64,000 nucleotides of DNA from assembly GCA_910575795.1 (NCBI GenBank), contig CAJTGE010000002.1:62001-126000 (forward strand), given 5' to 3'. Position 1 is the stretch's first letter; each line of letters starts with the position of its first letter. The position numbers and the translations under genes were made by a program. The notes beneath the pieces were generated by a model. The model saw nothing but the letters and a program-made list of their open reading frames with translations. It searched no databases and was not told the DNA's origin. The DNA is from Clostridiaceae bacterium. Lineage in GTDB: Bacteria > Bacillota > Clostridia > Lachnospirales > Lachnospiraceae. Shown in pieces: positions 1 through 8,383 of this stretch.

Positions 1-255
1 TATATTCCGAGAGTCCTTCCGGTGACGGTGTTCAGGAAGCAGATCAAATCCCGGTTTATCCGTTCGTTTTTAGACTGCATGCCCTATGCAGTGCTGGGAG
101 CCCTGACGTTTCCGGATGTGTTTTTTTCAACCGGACACCTGTACTCCGCCGCGGGCGGGACGCTTGTGGCCGTGTGGCTGGGCTGGAAGGGAAAGAGCCT
201 GGTGGTTGTGGCGCTGGCGGCTATTTTAACCGTATATGTTCTGGAAATGATATAA
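1..255 (+). CDS. azlD: AzlD-family branched-chain amino acid export subunit, C-terminal part
   Basis: The reading frame is open from the first base of the window, so the start lies upstream. The visible 84 residues show the AzlD pattern: an R-x-L-P turn near the start, a P-Y-A-x-L-G-A-L helix and two more hydrophobic helices ending at the C terminus. AzlD is the small membrane partner of AzlC in export of branched-chain amino acids. AzlC would be expected just upstream, outside the window. The family assignment rests on membrane topology and the conserved proline/arginine pattern, so it is good but not certain. Confidence 0.7.
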   Translation, partial: YIPRVLPVTVFRKQIKSRFIRSFLDCMPYAVLGALTFPDVFFSTGHLYSAAGGTLVAVWLGWKGKSLVVVALAAILTVYVLEMI

Positions 256-274
256 CGAGGGGGAATAAAATCAT

Positions 275-1156
275 ATGATTACACTTCGCGGAGCCGGAGT
301 TTCGGCAAAGATAAAGGAAGAGGCGCAGAAAACAGTAAAAACGCTTCGGCAGACGCCAAAGCTTGCGATCGTGCGCGTGGGAGACAATCCGGCGGATATT
401 TCCTATGAGACAGGCGCGTTAAAGAAGACGCGATCCTTTGGCCTTGAGGCAGAGAGCTTCGTGTACCCGGCCGATATCGCGCATGAGGCGTTTAAAGAGC
501 AGTTTCTGAGGCTCAACGCGGATCCGTCGATCCACGGGATCCTGCTGATGCGTCCGCTTCCGAAACAGATCCGCCAGCAGGAGATCGAGCATCTGATTGA
601 TCCGGGAAAGGATCTGGACGGGATATCGCCGGTGAATATTGCAAAGGTATTTTGCGGGGACGAGACGGGTTTTGCGCCCTGCACGGCGGAGGCGGTGATC
701 GCCTGCTTAAAGGCGGAAGGCATTGCGGCAGAGGGGAAACGGGCCGTGGTTGTGGGCCGGAGCATGGTTGTGGGCCGCCCTCTGGCCATGCTGCTTCTGA
801 GGGAAAATGCGACGGTGACCATATGCCATACGCGGACAGCCAATCTGGAGGAAACCTGCCGGGAGGCAGAGATCCTGGCCGTCTGTGCGGGGCGCGCAAA
901 AATGATTGACAGGCGTTTCGTGAGGGACGGGGCGGTGGTCCTGGATGTGGGAATCAATGTGGATGAGGACGGGCGTCTGTGCGGCGATGTGGATTTTGAG
1001 GACATCGCAGATACGGCGGCCTGCGCGACACCGGTTCCGGGCGGGATCGGCGCTGTGACGACGGCCGTCCTGGCCGCCCATCTCGTCCGGGCCGCGGCGC
1101 GGCAGGAGGCGGGCGCTGGTTTGCACACAAAAACGAGCAGGAATGGGGGCGTGTAA
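275..1156 (+). CDS. folD: FolD-like methylenetetrahydrofolate dehydrogenase, variant active site
   Basis: 293 residues, full FolD length. The folate-binding domain is followed by the NADP-binding domain with VVGRSMVVGRP (about 160-170), ICHTRT, VLDVGINV and the C-terminal PVPGGIGAVTT loop. FolD interconverts methylene-, methenyl- and formyl-tetrahydrofolate in the cytoplasm. In ordinary FolD a Tyr is followed four residues later by the catalytic Lys (Tyr50/Lys54 in E. coli numbering). Here Tyr44 is present but the aligned position 48 is Ala, with lysines only at 50 and 51. By family knowledge, loss of that Lys removes cyclohydrolase activity while the dehydrogenase can remain. This looks like the Firmicute side-branch with a YExGAxK pattern, so a bifunctional label should be treated with care. 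A GAGGGGG ribosome site lies upstream. Confidence 0.85.
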   Translation: MITLRGAGVSAKIKEEAQKTVKTLRQTPKLAIVRVGDNPADISYETGALKKTRSFGLEAESFVYPADIAHEAFKEQFLRLNADPSIHGILLMRPLPKQIRQQEIEHLIDPGKDLDGISPVNIAKVFCGDETGFAPCTAEAVIACLKAEGIAAEGKRAVVVGRSMVVGRPLAMLLLRENATVTICHTRTANLEETCREAEILAVCAGRAKMIDRRFVRDGAVVLDVGINVDEDGRLCGDVDFEDIADTAACATPVPGGIGAVTTAVLAAHLVRAAARQEAGAGLHTKTSRNGGV

Positions 1157-1922
1157 ATTGTATACCATATTTCAGAGAACAGAAATATCAGAACCGGCCT
1201 TATTCGGCCCGTCTGACACGACAAAAAAGATCGAGAATTTTCCGGAAATCTGTATTTCCACATTTTCCGACAGCATCATTCAAAAATTTGCCTCTTCGGA
1301 TAAGGCGGAAAGGATAGGAGAACTCTGCTCGGCTAACGGCATACTGCCTGTCTACAAAATCAATTACAGGAATACGGCGATTGCGTTTTACCGTTCGATG
1401 GTAGGCGCGCCTGCCTGTGTTTCATGTTTTGAGGAAATCATTGCCATGGGGGCTAAAAAGTTTGTTTTATTCGGCTCCTGCGGGGTATTGGACGATGATA
1501 AGGTAAAAGACAGCGTCATTATCCCTGTTTCCGCTGTCCGTGATGAAGGCGCGAGCTACCATTATATAGCGCCATCCCCGGAAATCGAAGCAGACGCGCG
1601 TTCTGTGCAGATATTGGAGCGTGTTTTAACAGACTGCGGCTGCTCCTATGTGAAAGGCAAAACATGGACTTCGGACGCCATTTACAGGGAAACCCTGTCC
1701 GCCATCCGCGAACGCCGGCAGCAGGGGTGTCTGGCCGTGGAAATGGAATGCGCTTCTATGCTGGCGGTTTCAAGATACAGGCGGATTCCGTTTATTCAGT
1801 TTTTATATGGAGCGGATAATCTCAGCTCGGAAACATGGGAAATCCGAGATTTAATGTCCTATGGCCTTACCAATGCGGAAAAATATATGGTTCTCGCGTT
1901 TGAATGCGGGCTTGCCATGTAA
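1143..1922 (+). CDS. Nucleoside phosphorylase (PNP/UDP family)
   Basis: About 255 residues with the PNP_UDP_1 fold signature: a G-S-C-G loop (FGSCGVL), a phosphate/nucleoside site around residues 110-120, and the VEMECASM motif that contacts ribose. It should split purine nucleosides or uridine with phosphate, in salvage; the base preference cannot be read from sequence. ATG 1143 overlaps the end of folD by 14 bp and has poor ribosome-site spacing. An in-frame TTG at 1158, 8 bases after a GGGGG run, may be the true start. The overlap suggests co-transcription with folD. A weak hairpin with a T run follows at about 1923-1978. Confidence 0.8.
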   Translation: MGACKLYTIFQRTEISEPALFGPSDTTKKIENFPEICISTFSDSIIQKFASSDKAERIGELCSANGILPVYKINYRNTAIAFYRSMVGAPACVSCFEEIIAMGAKKFVLFGSCGVLDDDKVKDSVIIPVSAVRDEGASYHYIAPSPEIEADARSVQILERVLTDCGCSYVKGKTWTSDAIYRETLSAIRERRQQGCLAVEMECASMLAVSRYRRIPFIQFLYGADNLSSETWEIRDLMSYGLTNAEKYMVLAFECGLAM

Positions 1923-2088
1923 GGAAGCGTTTCCTGAACAGCAGCCTGCCCGGTTCCTGAATCGCTTTTTTCAGAAATAAGATATGGAATGTTAAGGGAA
2001 AAGAAAAGCATCCGGGGTTCCTTTCCGGTATAATGATTCTATCAGTCAAGGTGAAAGGCGGTTATGCCGGGAAAAGGAGAGGATGATT

Positions 2089-2841
2089 ATGAAACGATGG
2101 AAGACGGGGCTGGCGGCGCTCATTCTGGCAGGCGGGGCACTTGCGCTCAGCGGGTGCGCGGCGGGCAATACAGGGGTTCCGGATAAGATTCAGGTAGAGA
2201 GCGCGGACAGCAAGGTGATCAGCGTTACGGCCAGGGAACAGGTAAAGGTGGAGCCGGACATGGCTCAGGTGATATACAGCGTGTATTCGCAGGCGTCGGA
2301 CGCCCAGACGTGCCAGACGCAGAACAATACGGATTTGGAGAAGGTGCTGGCCCTGTTAAAGCAGGAGGGCGTGAGCGACACGTCTGTACAGACCTCCAGC
2401 TACGGCCTGGATCCTATCTATGACTGGGAGAACGGGAAGACAATCAGCGGGTATGAGATGACGACGCGCGTGACTGTGTCCGATATTCCCCTGACGGATG
2501 TGGGAGAGCTTTTATCCCAGTCCGTAGATGCAGGGATCAATTCGATTGATTCGGTTACGTACCTGTCCAGCAGGTACGACGAGGCGTATCAGGAGGCTCT
2601 GGCGGCCGCGGTGGAAGCGGCGAGGATCAAGGCCCAGGCGATGGCAGAGGCGGGCGGCTGTAAGCTGGGGGCGCTGGTGAAGCTGGATGAGTACGCGGAT
2701 TCCCAGGAAGCCCGGTATAATACAAGATTTTCCACGGCAAAGGAAGAGGCGGCGATGGATATGGCCGCCGGGGCGATGGCCGTGATGCCGGGGCAGTTGG
2801 AAATAGAAGCGTTTATTACGGCAGAGTTTGCAATCGAATAA
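2089..2841 (+). CDS. SIMPL-domain (DUF541) lipoprotein
   Basis: 250 residues. The N terminus is a lipoprotein signal: positive start, hydrophobic stretch, then L-S-G-C lipobox with the Cys near residue 23, so the protein is probably anchored outside the membrane. The rest is one SIMPL/DUF541 domain (VISVTAREQVKVEPD at its start). The family is periplasmic or surface-exposed in bacteria with no settled function. ATG 2089 is preferred over ATG 2083 because AGGAGA at 2075-2080 is 8 bases away rather than 2. A TATAAT -10 box lies at 2029-2034 but no good -35. A second SIMPL gene lies at 32822. Confidence 0.8.
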   Translation: MKRWKTGLAALILAGGALALSGCAAGNTGVPDKIQVESADSKVISVTAREQVKVEPDMAQVIYSVYSQASDAQTCQTQNNTDLEKVLALLKQEGVSDTSVQTSSYGLDPIYDWENGKTISGYEMTTRVTVSDIPLTDVGELLSQSVDAGINSIDSVTYLSSRYDEAYQEALAAAVEAARIKAQAMAEAGGCKLGALVKLDEYADSQEARYNTRFSTAKEEAAMDMAAGAMAVMPGQLEIEAFITAEFAIE

Positions 2842-2848
2842 AGAGAAT

Positions 2849-2911
2849 AAAACCTCCGTTTTTCGGGATACTAAGATTAAGGTTGAACGAAGAAGAAACG
2901 GAGGTTTTTTT
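2849..2911 (+). promoter_or_regulatory. Hairpin that is both terminator-like and sequesters the next gene's ribosome site
   Basis: AAAACCTCCGTTT (2849-2861) is a perfect 13-bp inverted repeat of AAACGGAGGTTTT (2896-2908), with a 34-base loop and a U run after the right arm. It sits just after the SIMPL stop codon. The right arm contains the GGAGG ribosome site of the transporter that starts at 2915. In RNA the left arm would hide that site or end transcription, so the transporter should be made only when the hairpin is not formed. Confidence 0.6.
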
Positions 2912-2914
2912 ATT

Positions 2915-3343
2915 ATGTGGGGATTTGTGATTGCTCTGATATCCGGCGCTCTGATGAGCGTGCAGGGTGTTTTTAACACAGCGGTGACCAAGCAGACAAG
3001 CATATGGGTTGCGGCCGGCTGGGTCCAGCTCAGCGCCCTGGCGGCCTGCCTGATCATGTGGCTTATAACAGGACGGCAGGAGATCGGCGCCCTGTTCCAG
3101 GTGGAGCCTAAATATATGCTGGCCGGGGGTATTCTGGGGGCGTTTATCACCTATACCGTGATCCGCAGCGTGGCTTCCTTAGGGCCGGCCAAATCAGCGC
3201 TTCTGATCGTAGTCTCGCAGATCGTCGTAGCCTATGCGATTGAGGTGATGGGCCTGTTCGGCGTAGAGAAAACAGGCTTTGAGTGGAGAAAGGCCATCGG
3301 CGCTCTGATCGCAATCGCGGGAATCATCATTTTTCGATATTAA
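2915..3343 (+). CDS. Small DMT-superfamily (DUF606/YdcZ-like) transporter
   Basis: 142 residues with five hydrophobic helices, beginning WGFVIALISG and including an S-x-Q-G-x-F-N pattern in the first helix, as in the DUF606 family of small drug/metabolite-type membrane proteins. The substrate is unknown. ATG 2915 is chosen because ACGGAGG at 2898-2904 precedes it; the longer open frame upstream (from 2828) covers the hairpin and lacks a membrane character. Expression is probably controlled by that hairpin. Confidence 0.7.
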   Translation: MWGFVIALISGALMSVQGVFNTAVTKQTSIWVAAGWVQLSALAACLIMWLITGRQEIGALFQVEPKYMLAGGILGAFITYTVIRSVASLGPAKSALLIVVSQIVVAYAIEVMGLFGVEKTGFEWRKAIGALIAIAGIIIFRY

Positions 3344-3356
3344 TTTTATTTTGCGC

Positions 3357-3385
3357 TTGTTTTTAGGCGGGTATTTAGTTAGAAT
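3357..3385 (+). promoter_or_regulatory. Sigma-A type promoter for comEA
   Basis: TTGTTT (3357-3362), a spacer of exactly 17, and TAGAAT (3380-3385), about 50 bases before the comEA start. No other gene lies between. Confidence 0.5.
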
Positions 3386-3436
3386 AGAATACAGGCAGAA
3401 CAGTATCTTCCGGATGATTACGGGAGGTACATACAT

Positions 3437-4288
3437 ATGAAACAAAGAGAGATAAAGCATCTGAAAAAAGGCGCGGTCGGCATAGTTTTGCTGGTTTGCG
3501 TCATATGTTATTCTGCAGGGGGATGCAGAGAACAGGACAGGACGAAAGACTACGGAGTGTTCGGCCCGGAGCGCGCGGAAGCGGTAGATTTGGAGACAGA
3601 TGAGAGCGTATCAGCCGGCGGGCAGGAAGCGCATCCGGGGAGTAATCTGAATCCGGATGCGGGCGCTCATCTGGACAGCGCGCTGAATGCGGGCCTTTCC
3701 GGAAATACGGCCGGCTCAGAAAATCCGGGCGTTTACAGCCCGGCCGGGGAAGCAGGAGGCGGGGCGGCGGGAGAGCAGTTTCAGAAAACGGAAGGCTCGC
3801 GCCTGATCTACGTCCACGTCTGCGGCGAGGTAAAGGATCCGGGCGTCTATGGGCTGGCAGAGGGAAGCCGCGTATATCAGGCGGTGGAGGCTGCCGGGGG
3901 CCTGACGGACGAGGCGTCGGAGGAGAGCCTGAATATGGCGCTTCCTCTCGAGGACGGCCTGCAGGTCTATGTGCCGGATCAGGAGGAGGCAAAGGAGCTG
4001 GGAGCCGGCGCTGTCACGGAAGCGGGCGCAGGCTTTCTTTCCCGCGGCCTGATTCCGGGCGCTGCGGCTGCGGCTGTTCCGGGCCCTTTGGAAAAAAGCC
4101 GGGTCAATATCAATACGGCGACCCGGGAAGAGCTGATGACCCTTACGGGGATCGGCGCATCGAGGGCCGACGCGATACTGGCCTACCGGCGCGAGGCGGG
4201 GCCGTTTCAGAAAATTGAAGATATCATGAAGGTTTCCGGCATTAAGGAAGCCGCATTTCAGAAGATAAAAGAGGACATCACAGTTTGA
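3437..4288 (+). CDS. comEA: ComEA-type DNA-binding competence protein
   Basis: 283 residues. A short positively charged start and one membrane helix (about 12-28) are followed by a long low-complexity linker rich in Gly, Ala and Glu, then an SLBB domain (IYVHVCGEVKDPGVY, about 122-180), and a C-terminal helix-hairpin-helix pair (VNINTATREELMTLTGIG and the matching second hairpin). This is the ComEA layout: the SLBB and HhH2 parts bind DNA at the cell surface during uptake or twitching-type import. A ribosome site GGGAGG precedes ATG 3437. The gene is followed after 15 bases by the response regulator, so the two are probably co-transcribed. The linker is GC-rich and longer than in Bacillus ComEA. 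Confidence 0.85.
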   Translation: MKQREIKHLKKGAVGIVLLVCVICYSAGGCREQDRTKDYGVFGPERAEAVDLETDESVSAGGQEAHPGSNLNPDAGAHLDSALNAGLSGNTAGSENPGVYSPAGEAGGGAAGEQFQKTEGSRLIYVHVCGEVKDPGVYGLAEGSRVYQAVEAAGGLTDEASEESLNMALPLEDGLQVYVPDQEEAKELGAGAVTEAGAGFLSRGLIPGAAAAAVPGPLEKSRVNINTATREELMTLTGIGASRADAILAYRREAGPFQKIEDIMKVSGIKEAAFQKIKEDITV

Positions 4289-4303
4289 GGTTGAGGTGGA
4301 GAC

Positions 4304-5005
4304 ATGGTGAAGGTTTTGGTTGTGGATGATGAAAAGCTGATTGTCAAAGGACTCAGATTCAGTTTAGAGCAGGATAATATGGAAGTGGATTGCGCCTACG
4401 ACGGGGAGGAGGCGATCCGGATGGCAAAGGAAAAAGAATATGATATCGTGCTTCTGGACGTGATGCTTCCCAAGCGCGACGGGCTTGAGGTCTGCCAGGC
4501 GATCCGGGAGTTTTCGGAGATGCCGATTATCATGCTGACAGCAAAGGGCGGAGATATGGACAAGATTCTGGGCCTGGAGTACGGCGCGGATGATTATATA
4601 ACAAAGCCGTTCAATATTTTAGAGCTTAAGGCCAGAATCAAGGCTATCATGCGGAGGAATGCGAAGAAGTCAGGAAAAGGAGACAGGGAGAGGACAAAGG
4701 TGTTTGAGGCGGGCGGGCTGAGGCTGGATCGCGACAGCCGCCGGGTGTTTATCGCGCAGAAGGAGATCAATCTGACAGCAAAGGAGTTTGATCTTCTGGA
4801 GCTTCTGGTGTGCCATCCCAACAAGGTGTACAGCAGAGAGGAACTGCTCCGAAGCGTGTGGGGCAACCGGGCGGCGGCCGGGGGCGATGTGCGCACAGTG
4901 GATGTGCATGTGCGGCGCCTGCGGGAAAAGATCGAGCCGAGTCCCAGTGATCCGAGATATGTGCATACAAAATGGGGGGTGGGGTATTATTTCAGGGTTG
5001 TTTAG
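4304..5005 (+). CDS. OmpR/PhoB-family response regulator
   Basis: 233 residues. The receiver domain has the acidic pair D8-D9, phospho-acceptor D52 (LLDVMLP), a conserved Thr in MLTAKG, and Lys in TKPF. The C-terminal half is a winged helix with RTVDVHVRRLREK, the DNA-recognition helix of the OmpR class. It should be a DNA-binding transcription factor activated by a sensor kinase. No kinase gene follows: the next 260 bp hold a repeat element and then an unrelated acyltransferase, so this is an orphan regulator within the window. It sits 15 bases after comEA. Confidence 0.9.
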   Translation: MVKVLVVDDEKLIVKGLRFSLEQDNMEVDCAYDGEEAIRMAKEKEYDIVLLDVMLPKRDGLEVCQAIREFSEMPIIMLTAKGGDMDKILGLEYGADDYITKPFNILELKARIKAIMRRNAKKSGKGDRERTKVFEAGGLRLDRDSRRVFIAQKEINLTAKEFDLLELLVCHPNKVYSREELLRSVWGNRAAAGGDVRTVDVHVRRLREKIEPSPSDPRYVHTKWGVGYYFRVV

Positions 5006-5032
5006 ACGGCTGTTATTCCCGCGGGACATGTT

Positions 5033-5229
5033 ATGATGTCGGGGCCAAAAGATCTTTTGCCCCCTTTGATATCGGATTGCTCCGCACTTTGTGCTCCCGC
5101 AATCCTCAAAAACATTCAAAATTCGCCCTGATCGGGCTCCTTTTTCATGTTTTTGGCGGGTCTCAGGTTCAAAAATCCTCCTGCAAGCGAGCCAGCATCG
5201 GATTTTAGACCTTTTGACCCTGGTATCAT
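5033..5229. repeat. MITE-like intergenic repeat with terminal inverted repeats
   Basis: The left end ATGATGTCGGGGCCAAAAGA (5033-5052) matches the reverse complement of the right end (5210-5229) at 15 of 20 bases. Just inside the left end GGGGCCAAAAGATC pairs with GATCTTTTGCCCC to form a strong palindrome. The 197-bp unit has no credible gene, and fills most of the gap between the response regulator and the acyltransferase. Its form is that of a non-autonomous transposable element; copy number elsewhere cannot be seen here. Confidence 0.5.
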
Positions 5230-5307
5230 GTTATTTATTTAATCAGGCGGCCGGGCCGGACAGACGGGATGCTGCGAATTCTGCCCGGCGCGCTGGAAGA
5301 AGGTCAG

Positions 5308-7317
5308 ATGAAGAGAGAAAAAAAGAGAGTTCATGCTCAGGGTGCAAAATGGAGGAAGCTGGATAATACGGCAAAGCTGTTTGCCGCGGTGGCGGGAGAG
5401 GATTTTGGCCAGGTATTCCGGATTTCGGCGGCGCTTGAGGATGAGGTTTCGCCGGAGCTTTTAAAGCAGGCGCTTGACACGACGCTGCCGGAATTTGAAA
5501 ATTTCCGCGTAAAGCTCCGGAAGGGGTTTTTCTGGAATTATTTTGAGACGAACAACCGGGATCCGGTCGTTGAGCATGAGGAGACGTATCCCTGCAAATT
5601 TATTGATCCGCACGTCAGCGGGCGTTTTCCGTTCCGAGTAAGCTTTTACGGACGCCGTATCAATTTTGAAGTGTTCCACGGTCTGACCGACGGGCTGGGA
5701 GCGCTGAATTTTATGAAGTATCTGACCGAGCGGTATCTGGAGCTGGCGGCGGGGGAACAGTATAAAAAAGAGCGGGAAAGCGGAGAGGGGCAGGCAGGCT
5801 TATCCGGCGGGAAACGGCATGCCCCCGGGGAAGCGAAAGAGGCTGCGGACAGGACGCCGCCGGCGGGGAGAGGGCATGCGGCCTTTAGCGGGCAGAGGAC
5901 GCGTCAGGAGGCGGATCGGCGCATCCGGGAACGGGCCGTGTCCGCAGACAGCTATCTCACGTATTACAGGGAACGGCCGCACAAGCGCTACGAGACGGAG
6001 CGGGCGCTTGCCGTTACCGGAGACTGCCTTCCCCTGGACTGGCAGTCCGTGCTGCACGGCACGGTCGCTCTGGATGACATCAGGGCGCTTGGCAAGCATG
6101 CCGGGGTCAGTATCACCAAATATCTGGCGGCGGCGCTTTTGTGGTCCGTTATCCAGGTTTATACGGACGGACGCACGCTGAAACGGCCTGCGGCCCTGAA
6201 TCTGCCCATCAATCTCCGGACCTTTTTTGAATCGGATACCATGGCCAATTTTTTCTCGGTGGTCAATATTTCCTGGCCGGCCGGGCCTGCGCCGCGTGAT
6301 TTTGAGGAACTGCTCGGCCACGTCAGCCGGCAGATGGACGAGAAGATCGTAAAGGATAAGCTGGAGGAGACGATTTCCTATAATGTCTCAAATGAAAAGA
6401 AATGGTATGTGCGGATCATTCCGCTCTGGATCAAGAATATTGCGCTGAGCGCGATTTTCTTTAAGACCAGCCGCGCCTATACGATGACGCTGTCAAATCT
6501 GGGGCCGGTGGCGTTAAGAGAGGATCTGGCCGGTATGGTAAGGGGCTTTCAGCTTCTTTTGGGCGTGTCGGGAAGGCAGCGGATGAAATGCGGCGTGATC
6601 GCCTGCAATGGAAAGCTGTGTATTACGTTTAACAGCGCGATGGAAGATATGGATCTCCAGGATTATTTCTTCCGCTTTTTGAGAGAGAAAGGCGTAGAGG
6701 CAGAGCTGGAGAGCAACGGCGTGGCGGATAGGGAGCATGATCAGGGAAATTACCCGTCGGTCAGCCATGACAGGGGAAAGCTTAAAAAGATCGTCAATCT
6801 GTTTTATCTGGCGCTTTTGACAGCCGCGGCCCTGATGGGGATCACAAATTACGCAGCCTATGGCTGCCTGAACCGGGGATGGTCCCTGCTCGTGATGGGA
6901 GGGATCGCCTATGCGGCTATGACGGTGCGGTATTCGGTGATGCGCAGGGCCAACATAGCGGGGATACTGGTGCGCCAATCCCTGGGAGCGCAGGCGCTGC
7001 TCGTTTTAATCGACTATATGTACGGGATGAAGGGATGGTCGGTCAACTATGCGATCCCGTGCCTGATCCTGTTTGATGTGATCGCTATAGTGTTTCTGAT
7101 CCTGTTAAACCGTTTGAACTGGCAGAGCTATTTTATGTATCAGATTGCGATCACAGTATTCAGCTTTATCCCGCTTTTCCTCTGGTGGGGAGGCCTGATC
7201 ACGAAGCCGCTTCTGTCCGTGATCGTGGTAATCCTGTCTGTGGCGGTTCTGGCCGGCACGGTGATTCTGGGGGACTGGAGCATAAAAAAGGAGCTGAAGC
7301 GGCGGTTTTATTTTTAA
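5308..7317 (+). CDS. Condensation/acyltransferase-like protein with C-terminal membrane domain (DUF6320-like)
   Basis: 669 residues from ATG 5308, which has GAAGG 6 bases upstream; the frame is open from 5269 but lacks a ribosome site there. Residues about 1-450 resemble the alcohol acetyltransferase/condensation fold: the HxxxD-type motif is seen as FHGLTDG near residue 127. A low-complexity charged insert spans about residues 150-200. From about residue 490 there are six to seven membrane helices. The family is seen next to an alpha/beta hydrolase in Lachnospiraceae, as here. It may transfer an acyl group to a lipid or surface glycan at the membrane, but the substrate is unknown. Stop codon and next ribosome site are separated by under 30 bases, so the two genes form an operon. 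Confidence 0.7.
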   Translation: MKREKKRVHAQGAKWRKLDNTAKLFAAVAGEDFGQVFRISAALEDEVSPELLKQALDTTLPEFENFRVKLRKGFFWNYFETNNRDPVVEHEETYPCKFIDPHVSGRFPFRVSFYGRRINFEVFHGLTDGLGALNFMKYLTERYLELAAGEQYKKERESGEGQAGLSGGKRHAPGEAKEAADRTPPAGRGHAAFSGQRTRQEADRRIRERAVSADSYLTYYRERPHKRYETERALAVTGDCLPLDWQSVLHGTVALDDIRALGKHAGVSITKYLAAALLWSVIQVYTDGRTLKRPAALNLPINLRTFFESDTMANFFSVVNISWPAGPAPRDFEELLGHVSRQMDEKIVKDKLEETISYNVSNEKKWYVRIIPLWIKNIALSAIFFKTSRAYTMTLSNLGPVALREDLAGMVRGFQLLLGVSGRQRMKCGVIACNGKLCITFNSAMEDMDLQDYFFRFLREKGVEAELESNGVADREHDQGNYPSVSHDRGKLKKIVNLFYLALLTAAALMGITNYAAYGCLNRGWSLLVMGGIAYAAMTVRYSVMRRANIAGILVRQSLGAQALLVLIDYMYGMKGWSVNYAIPCLILFDVIAIVFLILLNRLNWQSYFMYQIAITVFSFIPLFLWWGGLITKPLLSVIVVILSVAVLAGTVILGDWSIKKELKRRFYF

Positions 7318-7354
7318 TAAGGCGAACGATAATGACAGCAGGGAGCGAATGAAT

Positions 7355-8383
7355 ATGAGCAAAAAGAACGTCAGTAAAATTGGGATTTTAACGCGGGATA
7401 TGATGAGCGATGTGATGGAAACGGCCTTAAAAAAGCCCATACAGACAGGTGAATTCCGCAGGAATCCAAAGGAGCCGGCCTGGCGCTGTCCGGCTGGGTA
7501 TCTTTATGAGCTGGTGGAGTCGGACGGCTTTGTCATGGAATACTTAAAACCCGTGACGGCCGTGACAGGCCGCGTGATCCTGCAGCTTCACGGAGGCGGC
7601 TATATTGGCCCCATGAAAAATATTTACCGGCGTTTTGCAGTCAAATATTCAAAGATCAGCTACGGGGCGGATGTCCTGACGCCGGATTACCGCGTCGCGC
7701 CGGAGCACCCGTTTCCCGCGGCCCTGGAGGACGCGGTTCACGCCTATGAGTGGCTTTTGAAGGAGCAGGGCTATGAGCCGGAGCACATCGTGGTGGCCGG
7801 GGACTCGGCCGGGGGCGGCCTGGCGCTGGCTCTGTGCCTGTATGCAAAGGATCACGGGCTGCCTCTGCCGGGAGGCATCATCACCATGTCTGCCTGGACG
7901 GACGTCAGCCTCAGCGGCGCTTCGTATGAGACAAACTATGAGATTGATCCCCTGTTTGGAAATTCCAGGGAGAATATGCTGTATCAGTGCAGCTATATCG
8001 GCGGAGCAGATCCGAGGAACCCGTACTTATCCCCCCTGTTTGGCGATTTCAGCGGATTCCCGCCGATGCTGATGCAGGTCGGGAGCTATGAGGTGCTTTT
8101 GGACGATACGGCGGGGGCAGCCGCAAAGGCCAGGGAAGCCGGGGTGAAAGTGCGTTTATCTGTTTATGACGGGATGTTCCATGTGTTCCAGATGGGGCTT
8201 GACCTGATTCCGGAGAGCCGCGAGGCGTGGAACGAGGTAGAGGAATATCTGCGCCGTGTATACAATATCCGCCGCGAGCCGGAGGGAACGATTGTGAAAA
8301 AAGTAAAGACCCGGCGCAAGGAAGCGGAGGACCGCACGAGAAAAACGCTGCTGTCCTTCCTGAAACAGGAGCTTTCCAAATGA
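7355..8383 (+). CDS. Alpha/beta hydrolase, HSL-type esterase/lipase
   Basis: 342 residues. It shows the hormone-sensitive-lipase family set: oxyanion-hole HGGGYIG (about 82), nucleophile elbow GDSAGGG (about 151, Ser in the middle), and the catalytic His in YDGMFHVF (about 275), with an Asp before it. It should hydrolyse short acyl esters in the cytoplasm or at the membrane face. ATG 7355 is preferred over ATG 7349 because GGGAG at 7341-7345 is 9 bases away. The stop overlaps the rlmH start by 4 bases (ATGA), so translation is coupled. The upstream acyltransferase-like gene suggests a make-and-remove pair for one ester, which is inference. Confidence 0.85.
   Translation: MSKKNVSKIGILTRDMMSDVMETALKKPIQTGEFRRNPKEPAWRCPAGYLYELVESDGFVMEYLKPVTAVTGRVILQLHGGGYIGPMKNIYRRFAVKYSKISYGADVLTPDYRVAPEHPFPAALEDAVHAYEWLLKEQGYEPEHIVVAGDSAGGGLALALCLYAKDHGLPLPGGIITMSAWTDVSLSGASYETNYEIDPLFGNSRENMLYQCSYIGGADPRNPYLSPLFGDFSGFPPMLMQVGSYEVLLDDTAGAAAKAREAGVKVRLSVYDGMFHVFQMGLDLIPESREAWNEVEEYLRRVYNIRREPEGTIVKKVKTRRKEAEDRTRKTLLSFLKQELSK

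Noticed and set aside
403-1263. Long minus-strand open frame opposite folD
   Set aside because: It is the shadow of a GC-rich gene; no ribosome site and composition rich in Arg, Ser and Pro.
1923-1978. Terminator after the nucleoside phosphorylase gene
   Set aside because: AAGCG/CGCTT and GAAC/GTTC can pair before a T run, but with a large internal loop; too weak to list as a feature.
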